Below the pieces are notes generated by a model that was not told the DNA's origin, made no database searches, and saw only the letters and a program-made list of their open reading frames with translations. Shown piece after piece: positions 33,873-44,800 of a stretch of 64,000 nt of DNA. The DNA lies in the NCBI GenBank assembly GCA_964409245.1, contig CAYPCQ010000026.1, forward strand, positions 1 through 64,000, read 5' to 3'. The translations under genes and the position numbers were made by a program. How positions within the stretch are numbered: the first letter of the stretch is position 1; the number at the start of each line of letters is the position of its first letter. This DNA comes from CAIMWS01 sp964409245 (lineage in GTDB: Bacteria > Verrucomicrobiota > Verrucomicrobiia > Limisphaerales > UBA1319).

Positions 33873-35302
33873 TGGCTGCCTCCCTTGGCCCCGTTTTGCC
33901 CGGCCAGGCTGAACGCCGCCATCTGCGTCGGCGGCCCCGTGGCCGCATCCTCCGGCCCGATCGGCAGGAACCGGACGCCGTAGCCAAACCGGGCCGCCAT
34001 CCCCTGCGCCCAGGCCTGGAACTCCGCCCGCGTCCATTCAAACCGGTGGTCCTTATGGCGGAATTTCCCCGGCGCCAGGTTTTCCCAGTGGACGTTGTAT
34101 TCGGCGTTCGGGGTGGTGAGGACCACCAGCGGCGGGCGGGCCGCCTCGAACAGCACCCGCTCGCAGGCCGCCAGGCGCGGCGGATCCAGGTGCTCGATGA
34201 CCTCGACCAGCGCGGCGGCGTCGAACCCGGCCAGGCGCGCGTCGCGATACATGAGCGAGCCGTTCAGCAGCTGGATGCGCTTTTTCTGCTTTTCCGGCAG
34301 CCGGTCGAGCTTCAGGCGCTCCCGGGCTATTTCCAGCGCGCGGTGTGACACATCCAGGCCCGTGATCTGCTCAAACTGCTTTTCCTTGAGCAGTGCCTGC
34401 ATCAGGCGGCCCTCCCCGCAGCCCAGGTCCACCACCCGCCGGGCGCCGCTCTCCTTCAGCACCGCCACCACCGTCCCCAGCCGCTGCTCATTCAAGCTGA
34501 GGCGCGCCTCGGCCTGCTCCTCCTCCTGGGCGCTCTTCTCCCGGGCCTCCTCCAGCTCCTCGTCTTCCTCCCCCAGGAGCTGCTCCAGGGCGTCCCGCAC
34601 CAGCCGCCGCTGGTGCTTCAAATAGCGGGTGGCGATCAACTCGCGCTCGGGATGTTCCGCCAGCCAGTCCCCGCCGCGGCGGAGCAGCTTTTCCACCTCG
34701 TCATCGCCCACCCAGTAATGCTTGTCATTGTCGAGGACGGGGATCAGCACATACAGGTGGTTGAGCAATTGCCGCAAGGGCAGGGTGGCCCGCAGCGTGA
34801 CCGTGTAATAAGGGCTGGCGCCCCAATCCGGGAACTCGGCATCCAGCTCGTGCCGGGTGGCGCCAACCGCGTAGCCCAGCGGCTCAAACAGCCGCCGCAG
34901 GAGCATTTCCCCGCCCCGGCAGGGCAGCACCGATATTTTCGCCTCCAGCGGCAGCGGTTGGTCCACCAGCTCCGGGTGGGCCGGGCATTTGCCGGCCATC
35001 GCGCTGCCATAGGCCTCCGCCAGCGCCACGCTCAGGAACGACGACCCCACATAGGGCCGGTCGTTCACGTATTGCTCCAGCGTCCGGCTTTCCCCGGCCG
35101 GTCCCCGCCGGTTCCGCACCAATCCCACCGGGTCCACGTCCAGCAGCAGCGCCGCGCCGCACCGCTCCCCGGTGGCTTCCGGGTAAAACACGTGCGCCTT
35201 CCCGAAGGCCAGCTCCAGGGTTTGCGCCCGGTCCGGATGCTTCCGCAGCAGGTGGCCCAGGTCGGTGGCCGGCTGGTGCGTGGTGGTGATTGTCAGCAAC
35301 AT
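33869..35302 (-). CDS. hen1: 3'-terminal RNA ribose 2'-O-methyltransferase Hen1
   Basis: Bacterial Hen1, 477 residues, forms a heterotetramer with Pnkp and 2'-O-methylates the 3' end of cleaved RNA before ligation. The N-terminal half (1-240) is the Hen1-N domain that activates the Pnkp ligase. An acidic Glu-rich linker covers about 243-265. The methyltransferase has SAM motif 'VVDLGCGEGRLM' (about 290-301), metal-binding E367, E370 and H371 in 'LVEVIEHLDP', and H416/H419 in 'RHKDHRFEWT'. I start at the ATG at 35302 ('MLLTITTTHQPATDLG'); the frame upstream crosses the ssrA promoter. It is divergent from ssrA, with about 100 bases between hen1 start and the ssrA -35 box. Confidence 0.95.
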   Translation of the reverse strand: MLLTITTTHQPATDLGHLLRKHPDRAQTLELAFGKAHVFYPEATGERCGAALLLDVDPVGLVRNRRGPAGESRTLEQYVNDRPYVGSSFLSVALAEAYGSAMAGKCPAHPELVDQPLPLEAKISVLPCRGGEMLLRRLFEPLGYAVGATRHELDAEFPDWGASPYYTVTLRATLPLRQLLNHLYVLIPVLDNDKHYWVGDDEVEKLLRRGGDWLAEHPERELIATRYLKHQRRLVRDALEQLLGEEDEELEEAREKSAQEEEQAEARLSLNEQRLGTVVAVLKESGARRVVDLGCGEGRLMQALLKEKQFEQITGLDVSHRALEIARERLKLDRLPEKQKKRIQLLNGSLMYRDARLAGFDAAALVEVIEHLDPPRLAACERVLFEAARPPLVVLTTPNAEYNVHWENLAPGKFRHKDHRFEWTRAEFQAWAQGMAARFGYGVRFLPIGPEDAATGPPTQMAAFSLAGQNGAKGGSQ

Positions 35303-35403
35303 GGCTGCCCTTATAGGCCATCTTCCCTCGGAAAACAAGGATATCGTCCATCCCGCGCCCTCCCCCAAGGCCCCGGTTTTCGCTCCCCGCGAATCAGCCA
35401 CCG

Positions 35404-35431
35404 TTGACTTCCGCGGCGGCGGCCTTATATT
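35404..35431 (+). promoter_or_regulatory. Sigma70 promoter of ssrA
   Basis: TTGACT and TATATT, each one mismatch from consensus, are separated by 16 bases, 24 bases before the mature tmRNA 5' end. This is the best promoter match I found in the window. Confidence 0.7.
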
Positions 35432-35454
35432 AAAGTTGTTGGTTAACAAAGGGA

Positions 35455-35808
35455 GGGGGCGTACTGGTTTCGACTGGGTGGGTGCGTCAGGAGTGGCATG
35501 CCGAGGATGGTTCGTTGGCCTCGTAAAACATCGGACCAAAAAACAACTGCTAATACTGAATTAGCTCTCGCGGCCTAATTGCCGTGACGTTCGCGGCTGA
35601 ACACCTGCTACAGCCGTGAGCGACTACAGCAGGTTAGGTTTGGCGTGGAGCGGGCGCGCGCCGGGCCGAAATATTTTCTGCCGGCTAGGATGCGGGATTC
35701 GCTGTCAGAACGTTATTCCCGTGGCCGAAAACTCTTTTCTGGCTAAGCATGTAGGCGCGACTGGTTAGTCTGCTCAGCACGCGGGTTCAACTCCCGCCGC
35801 CTCCACCA
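35455..35808 (+). ncRNA. ssrA: Transfer-messenger RNA (tmRNA)
   Basis: One-piece tmRNA of about 354 bases for trans-translation rescue of stalled ribosomes. The 5' end GGGGGCG pairs with CGCCTCC before the encoded ACCA 3' end (six Watson-Crick pairs plus one G-U). Conserved 5' tRNA-like sequence follows ('GTACTGGTTTCGACTGGG'), and the T-arm reads 'GCGGGTTCAACTCCCGC'. The tag reading frame and its double-alanine end lie near 35537-35578, and the middle has several stem-forming segments consistent with pseudoknots. SmpB is not in the window. Confidence 0.95.
35537..35578 (+). other. tmRNA proteolysis-tag reading frame
   Basis: Read back from the TAA at 35576-35578, the frame ends Ala-Asn-Thr-Glu-Leu-Ala-Leu-Ala-Ala. 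The final LALAA is the typical ClpXP-recognised ending. Upstream codons would add Gln-Lys-Thr-Thr; the exact resume codon cannot be fixed by eye, so the start given is approximate. Confidence 0.75.
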
Positions 35809-36197
35809 TTTGAGCTTCCGCATTTAAACACCGGCACCGGGCGGCGGCTTGGAAAAACGTGTGGTAGGCAATACGGTGCAGGTTTTGCCGGCCGGCGTCC
35901 GGGGAGGCGAACTCCAGCCCACGCAGGCGGCCACATCCGGAAGATATGCCCGCACTGCCGTCATCCCGCGCGGCAGACAGCAGGTGATTTCACATTGGAG
36001 ATCTTAAACGGTTTGGGCGAATCTTTTTCACAATGTGGGAAAAGTGCCTGTAGGCGAGTCGAGGCTTGCTCACTAAGGATCGTGCTCCAGAACCAAAAGC
36101 CGGTCACCGCGGCTTACTTCTCGTCTTGGCCAGAATCTGCAGAGAATTCATTCCGCTCCCAAATGCAGGAACACGGCTAAGAAACGGCGGGAGAATC
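35809..36197. other. Intergenic region between ssrA and tRNA-Ala, no gene recognised
   Basis: About 390 bases with short frames only (one of about 61 codons from 35995 shows no protein-like features). A small inverted repeat (CTGCCG / CGGCAG, 35955-35976) may be part of a structured or terminator-like region. I compared it with the SRP RNA and 6S RNA cores from memory and saw no match. Given the adjacent broken integrase, this could be residue of an inserted element. Confidence 0.4.
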
Positions 36198-36273
36198 TGG
36201 TGGAGCCGAGCGGAGTCGAACCGCCGACCTTCTCGTTGCGAACGAGACGCTCTGCCAATTAAGCTACGGCCCC
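36198..36273 (-). tRNA. tRNA-Ala (anticodon CGC)
   Basis: A 76-base cloverleaf on the minus strand with encoded CCA. The acceptor stem GGGGCCG pairs with CGGCTCC, including the G3-U70 wobble that is the alanine identity element. The anticodon stem TCTCG/CGAGA encloses loop TTCGCAA, giving anticodon CGC, which reads GCG. The T-loop is TTCGACT. Confidence 0.95.
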
Positions 36274-36444
36274 AACCATTTCAGCGAGAAGAACTTACAA
36301 ATTAAATTCTCAGGGCAACGACGCTGCTTCTTCGCGGTCTGCCGAACGGTGTGCAAAAGTGCCATACGCGCGCCGGCGAATCCCGCAGAGTAGCCGAGAA
36401 TTTACATCGTTACTCATCTAACGAAAATTATTATGCCCGCTTCC

Positions 36445-36990
36445 GCCACGGAGGCAAGGAGATTCATAAAAGTCTTTGAACCGGCGACTGGGAATTGGCC
36501 AGGCGACGCCTGAAGGGCGAATTGGAAAAGGCTGAAAAGGCCGATCTCAAGCTGGCCAAAATGAGCCTGGAGAAACTGTTGGAGTTCTACGAAGGAAGGC
36601 TTTCCCAATACGAACTCAAGACGGCAGCCACCCACGATCAACGAGTACGCCCGGTTCCTCCGCCAGCTTTTCGAGCTGGCGGTAAAGCTGCGGGTTCTGG
36701 CTGAATCGCCCGCCGCGGGCATCAAGGGGCTGCGGGTTGAAACGCCCATCCGGCTCACCCCGGCTTGGCCGCAGTTCCAGGCCATCGTCCAGGAAATCCG
36801 CCGGCAGAAGCTGAGCGCTGACTCGGAAGATTCCGCCAGCCTGGTCGAATTCATGGGCCGGGCGGGGGTCGGCACGGCGGAGTGCGCGAATATCCGGGGC
36901 GAGCCTGTGGATCGGGCGGGCAGCCGGATCCCCCTTTACGACTGGGGGCCCCAAAGAGCGCCGCCAGCCTGGCCCTCGCGCACCCGCAGG
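36445..36990 (+). pseudogene. Degraded tyrosine recombinase (phage integrase family)
   Basis: Remnant of a tyrosine recombinase split over two frames. The first part (about 36495-36630) reads 'KMSLEKLLEFYEGRLSQYEL', resembling the N-terminal core-binding domain. After a frame change near 36635 the sequence continues 'INEYARFLRQLFELAVKLRV' and 'SASLVEFMGRAGVGTAECAN', the end of the SAM-like domain and the start of the catalytic domain. A stretch of perhaps 35-40 residues appears missing at the junction, and the catalytic Arg, His and Tyr boxes are absent because the match fades after about 36960. It lies beside tRNA-Ala and 640 bases from ssrA, both common integration targets. Confidence 0.7.
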
Positions 36991-37042
36991 GCCCGCTCCC
37001 CCGCCGCACTCATCAGACCCGTATCGAGGCCGGTCCGGCGCC

Positions 37043-38602
37043 TTACTCTGCGATCACACCACGGTCGGCATGGCTCAGGTCGTAGGTGGAGTAAACCGTC
37101 AAGCTCATGGGGGGCAGAACATCGGCCACGTTCGCCGCTCCCTGGGTCAACCTTACCTGGTTCAGTGGTTTGATTCGCAGGCTGCTCTGGTCACGTTGCT
37201 CGGCGGTGACTTGGTATTTCTGGAGCGCTTTCCCTGAAGCTCCGCTCACTTCCAGCCTGGCAGGCCACGCCTGTGCTGCATCGTTCACGATCACCCAAGT
37301 CAAATGGCGCTTGGGGCTGCGCAGTGCCGCGGCGAAGACGCGATTCGTGCCATCCACCTGCCCGCCGCGTGTTTCGCAGGCCAGCACGCTGGAATGTTTG
37401 GCGGTGAGCCGTGAAATGAGCCCATAAACGAAGTAGCTGTTGGGAAACGGACTGATTGTCTGGAGCATCGTTTTGTTCGTCTGATCCCAGGTCGAAATCA
37501 TCTGCCACTGCCCGTCGAGATCGCCTCGGTTCACGAAACTCCAGCGGTTAAAACCATCCAGGCCCGCGTTCAGCCCGCGCACCAGCAGTTCGGTGTCTTT
37601 GAGTGCAGATTCAAACCGGGCCGGACCCCCGCTGTTGGTGCGCCAGCCATAGGCCATGGCGCCGAGTTCGGAGAGGAACAGCGGCTTGCCCCGGGCGGTG
37701 GCCCAGGCACGCCAGCCGGCCAGCCGCTTCCCGGCGGCGGCGAGCGGATAGCCCTCCGTTGCCGCCCAATCGAAACGCGCGTAATACGAGTGCAAATCAT
37801 AGGCGCCAATGAACTCGTCGAAGTCAATCTGCTCCGGCTTCAGCTCCGGCAGGTCCGTCCAGTCCGGCCCGCTCAAGGGAACTCGGAGTCCTTCCCGATC
37901 AAGGGCCCGGCGCACCGCGGCCAAGCCATCCCGCAGCGACATGGGCGTGTTCGGCGGTGCCTGCCACCACGACCACTCGGCCCCCGGCTCATTATTGATG
38001 CACACCCAGCGGATGCAGGTGTAGCGTTTGGTTTGGGTCAGGTTTTTCACGAGCGTTGCCACGCTATCCCCAAACGCCTGCATATCCTGCGGCCCGCTAT
38101 GGACCCGCGTCACAGGGTCGCCGCGAAACTCGGGGTGAGCGTTCCAATCCACATTCCCCCACATGACCTGCAAGAACACGTCGGCCTGCCGCCGCTCGCA
38201 CCAATCCAGAATGCGGTGGAGGATGCGCATCTCCGGGCCGTCCCAGGTGAACCGGTCACGCTCCGGCTGCCACATGCGTGTCTCGACCTCCACGCGGATG
38301 AAGTCAAGTCCCAACCAGTCGGCGTGCCGTTCAATCTGCCTCCATCGCGCGGTGTCATCAGCGGGGGGATTGCCGCCCCAGGCGCTGCCGCCATGCGCCG
38401 GGCCGGCAAAGACGGGATGCTTTACATTGGTGGGGATCTCCGCTTCGATGGCATGCCATGAGGCCCCGATGCCGCCCCGCATAACGTGAACGACCTCGCC
38501 GGCACGGACCGTGATCCCGACCTCCGGCACGGCTTGCGCCAGAACCGGCGTGGCCGCCGTCGTCCACACGATCAGCCAGGCAATTTTTGATTCCAGTTGC
38601 AT
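37043..38602 (-). CDS. Secreted clan GH-A glycoside hydrolase
   Basis: A 519-residue protein with a signal peptide ('LESKIAWLIVWTTAATPVLA', ending at 'AQA') and a (beta/alpha)8 glycosidase. The acid/base Glu lies in 'WVCINNEPGAEWSWW' (Asn-Glu-Pro, diagnostic of clan GH-A), and the nucleophile Glu is probably in 'KPLFLSELGAMAYGW'. A C-terminal beta domain follows. It resembles GH5/GH39-type cellulase-fold enzymes; the family cannot be settled by eye. I start at the ATG at 38602 to place the signal peptide correctly. It is divergent from the giant gene, with 287 bases between. A palindrome lies 31 bases upstream of its start. Downstream it abuts the integrase remnant. Confidence 0.8.
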   Translation of the reverse strand: MQLESKIAWLIVWTTAATPVLAQAVPEVGITVRAGEVVHVMRGGIGASWHAIEAEIPTNVKHPVFAGPAHGGSAWGGNPPADDTARWRQIERHADWLGLDFIRVEVETRMWQPERDRFTWDGPEMRILHRILDWCERRQADVFLQVMWGNVDWNAHPEFRGDPVTRVHSGPQDMQAFGDSVATLVKNLTQTKRYTCIRWVCINNEPGAEWSWWQAPPNTPMSLRDGLAAVRRALDREGLRVPLSGPDWTDLPELKPEQIDFDEFIGAYDLHSYYARFDWAATEGYPLAAAGKRLAGWRAWATARGKPLFLSELGAMAYGWRTNSGGPARFESALKDTELLVRGLNAGLDGFNRWSFVNRGDLDGQWQMISTWDQTNKTMLQTISPFPNSYFVYGLISRLTAKHSSVLACETRGGQVDGTNRVFAAALRSPKRHLTWVIVNDAAQAWPARLEVSGASGKALQKYQVTAEQRDQSSLRIKPLNQVRLTQGAANVADVLPPMSLTVYSTYDLSHADRGVIAE

Positions 38603-38632
38603 GGGCCGCATTCTGCACAAACTTCCTTAATT

Positions 38633-38649
38633 GGCAACGTGCCGTTGCC
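38633..38649. promoter_or_regulatory. Palindromic candidate operator between GH-A gene and giant gene
   Basis: GGCAACG-TGC-CGTTGCC, a perfect 7-bp inverted repeat with a 3-base centre, lies 31 bases upstream of the GH-A start codon and about 240 bases before the giant gene. Size and symmetry fit a dimeric repressor site. I saw no second copy and no regulator gene in the window. The remaining bases of 38603-38889 contain no convincing promoter boxes. Confidence 0.35.
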
Positions 38650-38889
38650 TCGGCCACGAATCGGCGATGAAATGTTTTCCCCCAATTTACAACTGCCAAG
38701 ACTATTTCGCCTGAATGCCAAATCCGGCCCATGACCGGTTGCGGATGGCCACCGCGCGCCGCCGATTTCGCCATTTTCGTCTTGAATGCCCGCGAGCATT
38801 CCGGCATCATTATGGCGCGTGAGGACGCCAAACTTAACAACACAACAAACACCCTGGTTCCTCCTTATTGAATAGATTGTGACCGGGCG

Positions 38890-41800
38890 ATGTTAAAACA
38901 CAATCAGCGTAATGTCTTCGTAATAGAGGCTTTAGAGCCACGGTTATTGCTTTCCGATACTGCCGTTTTGGGTGCGGCCAACCTCGCCCCCCTGGTTGGG
39001 AATGGGCACGCTTCCTTTGTGCCGGATGCGGCCTTGGAGGTCGGTTGGATGGAACCGGCCCGGGAGGATAGCCAAAGCAGCGGCCTTGGCGCTGCGAATG
39101 ACCTCTGGGCGGGCATGGAGATGACTTCGCTTATTCCACTTGCCGATCCTGAGGCAGGAGTTGGTCACGAGCCGACAGCAGGCATCGATGGTGGATTACC
39201 AAATGCAGCAACGTCACGCATAAGCCGGCAGTCGGTCTCGAATCACAACGCTTTCGTACGAGTCTGGGATGGCGGTGGGGCTGATGACCGGTGGACAAAT
39301 CCTTTGAACTGGTCCGGCGACGTGGCACCCCAACTGGACGACGGCTTGGTCTTCCCGGCGGGCGTGACCCATCAAACGGCCATCAACGATTTCGCTTCTG
39401 GCTCAAGGTTCCGGTCGGTGACGATCTCCGATTCTGGCTATCAGATCAGCGGCAACGGTGTAACGTTATTAAGCGGGCTGGTGTACAACGCGACCACTAG
39501 TGGCGCCATCTTCACAGCGCCGATTGCCTTGGGAGCGGCTCAGACGTTCCATTCAGCCAACCTTGGCGCATCGATCAAACTCGGCGATCTGAATTTGGCC
39601 AACCTCCAATTGCTGACACTGGATGGGCGCGGCGACTTTGATGTGGAAGGCGTCGTTAGCGGTAATGGCGGCCTCACCAAGAACGGCGATGGGACATTGA
39701 TCCTGGGCAAGGACAACTCGTTTCAGGGCTTGGTCACCTTGAATCAGGGGGTGATCAATCTGCGGGCCAACAACGCCTTGGGGAGCAGCGATGCCGGCAC
39801 CATCTTGAACAACAGTTGGAGCGGAGCGATCCAGCTTCAGGGGGGCATTACCGTGCCTGAGAACATCGCAGCCAGTGGCGGCGGCATCGGGCTCGACCTG
39901 GGCACGATGGGGGCTATCCGCAGCATTGGCGGGAACAATGAGTTGAGCGGCGTGATTTCCATGCCCAATGCCTTGGCGATCGGCGCCGATGCTGGCAGTT
40001 CCTTGAAAGTCAGCGGCCGGCTGATGGCCACCCCTGGCTCGATTGACTCCCAGCTCCTGAAATTCGGCTCCGGGACGTTGGAGTTGACGGGGGCACAGGA
40101 AAATTCTTTCGCCGGCCAGGTGACTGTGTTTCAAGGGACGCTCCTGTTGAACAAGGACCGCAGCGGCCTCGGCCTGCCCATGCCTTTCCTGGGCAGCTTG
40201 GCCATCGGTGACAACCGCGACGGGATCGCCGCGCCGGAAGCCGCGAAGGTTGTCCTCGGCGGTCCGCACCAGATCCCCGAGACCAACTGGGCCAAGACCA
40301 ACATCAACACGGTGACGATCAACAGCAACGGAACGCTGGACCTTGACAACTTCAGTGACCAGCTCGGCGCCTTGACAATGTACATAGGCCGAAGCCTCGC
40401 CGCTCAGGTATCTACGGGCACGGGTACGCTTTCACTTTTAGGCGATGTTACCGTGAACACCTTCCAGGGCAGCAGTGGGTCCAGTCCTGCCGCCAACATC
40501 GCTGGCAAACTGGACTTGGGCAGCTATTTCTCGGGCCTCAGCGGAGGCACCTCGGCCCGCACCTTCAACGTCAGTGACACAGCGCTGTTCAGCCTCAATC
40601 CCGACCTGACGATTTCGGCCAACATCAGCGGCGCCGATTACCTGACGCTCAACAAGGTGGGCACGGGGACTTTGCGTCTGACCGGCAACAACACGTATCA
40701 GGGTGTGACCCGGATGGTTTCAGGCGCTCTCGATCTGGGCAGCAATACCGCTTTGGGCAACAGCAGCCTGGTTTCGATCGGCGGCGGGATCATCCGCGCC
40801 ATAGGCGGCGCGCGGACACTGGCCAACCCGCTTTCGATCGATGCCAACTTCTCCATCCTGGGCAGCGATGCCTTGACGTTTACGGGGCCTGTGACGGTGA
40901 CTGCCAGCGGTCGCCAGATCAGCATTGCTGATCCGAACCAAGTCACGACGTTTGCCGGGCCAGTGGGCGAAGGGCTGTTTCCGGGGGCGGGGATTACCAA
41001 GTGGGGCCGCGGAGAACTGGATTTCGCCAATGCGGTCACGTTTACCGGCGAACTTCGCATCGGGTGGCCGGGAGGGACGGCCAACACGAATAGCTATGAC
41101 GGCGGCACAGTGCGGTTCCTGGGCGCCAGCGGCGCACTGGTGAAGAACTTCACAGCCATGAACATCGGCAACGGCACACTGATCCTGGACAACACAGTGG
41201 CCAATAACAATGACCGACTCCCCGACGCCATGGCGATCACGCTCTGTGGTGGCGCCCTGCGGCTTATCGGCAATGCAACGGGCACCAACGAAACCGTCGG
41301 CTCCGTGACTTTGGCGGCTGGGTTGACCAATACCCTGGAATCGGACACCACTGGCGCCGGTGCCACGCGATTGAATCTCTGGGGCCTGACAGGTGGCAGT
41401 TCGCAGGCCAGCGCTAATTTCGTCGGCGGCGGCACGCGATTGTCGGACAACGGCGCCAACCAGATCAACGTCCTGCAGGCACCAGCCACCTTGCTGTTGA
41501 ACAACAATGTATTCGCCACCAGCGCGGTGATCAACCCGGACGGGACGCTGGATTTTGCCACCCTGGCCGGCGGGCCCAATGGCCTGGCGATCGTCCCGCT
41601 GCCGCCGGAAGGATACGTGACCAGCCTGGTCGCCGCTAATCCCACCAGCAATGTCAAGCTGACCACACCGGGCACCTACAGCATCGACTCGCGGACCATC
41701 AACGCCCTGTTGCTCGGTTCCGGTGTAACCCTGGCTGGCAACTCTGCGACGACCACGTTGAATGTGGCCAACGGTCCGTTGTTGTTCGCCGGCTCATCGA

Positions 41801-44800
41801 CTTTAAGCGTTCCTTATGTGAACATCAACGCCAGCACCAATTATATCATGACCTATGGCGCCGGGACAACCGCCACCATGAGCGGCATCCTGACTGGCGG
41901 CAGCACGGGACAGTACTTGGAAAAGGGCGGCTCGGGGACCTTGGTCCTCAGCGGAGCCAACCAATTCCAGAGCATTTTCCAAATCAATCAGGGCATTGTC
42001 CGCATCCAGGATTCATCGGCCTTGGGTTCGCCCGCCGCCCAAACGACCACCTATACTGGCACCCAGTTGCAGATCGATGGGAACCTCAACATTCTGGCGG
42101 AGACGATCACTGCCCACGGCGTCGGGCCTTATGACGTGCCTGTTTCCCAGCAAGGTGCGATTTACGCACTGAGCGGCAATAGCCAGATCGCCGGAACCGT
42201 GAATTTGGAGCAGGGCTGCTGGCTCGATGCCACCGCCTATTTCCCCAACGGCGGCTCGACGATGGCGCAGTCCGCAGGCATCGGCGTAGGGGTGGGTGCG
42301 GCGCTCAATCTCAGCGGCATCCTCGGTTACACGGGCGGCAATGCCGTCTCGGAGTGGTATAAGTTTGGTGGTGGCCAGCTTGAGTTGGGCGGCACCCAGG
42401 CTAATACCATCACGAGCACTACGCGCGTGCAACAAGGCACGCTGCTGCTGAACAAGGCGCCCGGCGTTCCCGCGGCCGGCAACCTGACGATCTATGTCGG
42501 CGATGATATTTCGAGCACCGCCATGCTGCGTTTGAGCGCCAATAATCAGATAGGCAGTGGCTCGATCGTCTGGGTTGGGTCGAATGGGACGTTCGACGTG
42601 AACGGCAAAAGCCAGTGGTTGAGCGGCACGCTGAACCTGGAGGTGGGGCCACTGGGGGGCGCGGCGGTCAGCATTGGCAGCGGCGGTACGCTGACCGTCA
42701 ACAACAACCTCACCGTCTATTCCCTGGGCGGCAACAATCCCACCGGGGCGGTGATCAGCAGTGGGACTTTTGCCATCAACGTTTTTAACGATTCGGGCGG
42801 CTCTTTTCAGCGCGCCTATTTGGTCAATGATGCGGCCTCCGGCATCGATCTCACGATTTCCTCGGCGATTGTGGATGGCACCGGCTACCGCTCCGGCGGC
42901 ATCATCAAGAACGGCTTCGGCAGCCTGCAGTTTGACGGCGCCGGCTCGAACACCTACACCGGGACGACGACCGTCAACGAAGGGGCGCTGCTGCTGGACA
43001 AGAACGACGGGCTGGGGGCGGGCGGGACCAACTTGAACGCCCTGGGAATGTCCGGCCCCCTGACCATCGGCGATGGTGCCTTGACCAGTGGCGGTTTGAA
43101 GTCCGACGTCGTTCGGTATCTCCAGGACAACCAGCTTCCTGATACCCAAGCCTTGGTCATTCTCAATAAAACGGGCCTCCTGGACCTGAACAACTTCAGC
43201 GACGCGATCGGCACCGCGAACGGACAGAATGCCCTGACGCTCAATTCCGGCCAAGTCCAGACCGGCACGGGAACCCTGACCCTCAACGGCAACCTCAGCA
43301 CCACCCCGTGGGATAGCATTTGGATCAACATATCCGGCGCCGGCAACTCAATTGCGCCGATAATTGTTCCGACGATTAGCGGTAACGTGAACTTGGGCCA
43401 CGGTTACGCCCGGACGCTGGATATCCAGGACCGTGTCGAATTGCAGATCGACGCCATTATTTCCGCCAACCTCACCGGCTCGGCCGATTGGACCAAGCAG
43501 ACCGGTGGCAACCTGTTGCTGAGCGGCAACAACAGCGGCCTGACCGGGACTGTGTATCTCACGGGCAATTCCGCCAACTACAACCAGCCGGCCCTGACGA
43601 TCGGCAGCAACTCGGCGCTGGGGACCGGAACGGTGTATCCAGCGAGCGGGGTGCAAATCGCGGCGGACGGGCGCAGCCCGGATGGCAGCCCGCGGTCGAT
43701 CGCCAACCGCTTCATCATCCTGGACCTTCGTTTGTCGGAAGCGAACGACCTGGCCATCACCGGTCCGGTCGATCTGATCACCAGCAGCACGATCACCACC
43801 TACGCTCCAGCCACGCTCAGTTTTTCGGCCGGCTTGGGTGAGATTTCCGCAGGCCAAAGCGTGTATAAGTCCGGCCCCGGATTCTTGAATTTCCAGGGGG
43901 CCAGTCCGTTCTCCGGCGCATTGACCATCAATCCCGATGGTGGCACGGTCACGCTGAGCGGCAGCGGAACCTTGCCCAACGTCAGTGCAATCATGGTCAA
44001 CATGGGTGGCACTCTGGCCATCGACAACGCCGGAACTGGCAACGCCAACAACGACCGGGTCCGCAATGCCGCTCCCATCACTTTGACTGGCGGAAGACTG
44101 GAGTTTCGTGGCAACGAAAGCGCGCCGGTGAGCGAGGTGCTGGGCTCGATCACGATCAGCAGCAACTTTGGTTACGGGGCGTACACAGCAACGGTGAACA
44201 CCATCAGCCTGGGCCAGTCGGCCAAACTCTACGCCCACCAGTTGACTCGCAATGCCAGCACTTTCCTCGCCTTCGGCGGTTACGGTGCGGACCTCGGCAC
44301 GGCCAACAACCAGCTTTTCTTCTACACCTCGCTGACCCCTCAGTTAGCCAACGGCATCCTGCCATTTGCCTTGGTGGCCAAGAATGGCGACGTCGATTTC
44401 GTGTCGTATGATGTTTCCAAGGGATTGTTTGCAGCCCCGGCTTTGAGTTCTCTGAGCGGCGCAAACGCCACCAATAACGTTAAACTCATCGCCAACGGCA
44501 CGGTCAGCGCTCCTGTGAGTGTCAACGCCCTGCTGGTCAGGGGGATGGGGATCACCATCGGCGGAACGGGCTCGGTGACGGTCGGAACAGGTTTAGTGGC
44601 AGGCAGTGGCGGCACCGACGGCAGCCCCAACACCATCAATGTGCCCCTGAACTTTGGCGGTGTCACGGGGTTGATCGTCACTTCCAGCCCGGCCTCGACC
44701 GCGTCTGGCGGTTCCGTGCTGGAACTGGGCGGCAGCATCGCTGGCAGCCAGGGAATCATGAAACTGGGGAACGGTAGGGCGGCATTCAAAGTGGCCAACA

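Noticed and set aside
35781..35808. Direct repeat (att site) of the ssrA 3' end near the integrase remnant
   Set aside because: I scanned downstream to the GH-A gene for a second copy of the T-arm/acceptor sequence and found none.
35809..36197. SRP RNA or another structured RNA between ssrA and tRNA-Ala
   Set aside because: A 'GTCCGG..AGG..GAA' stretch loosely recalls the SRP core, but the conserved asymmetric loop and pairing are absent.
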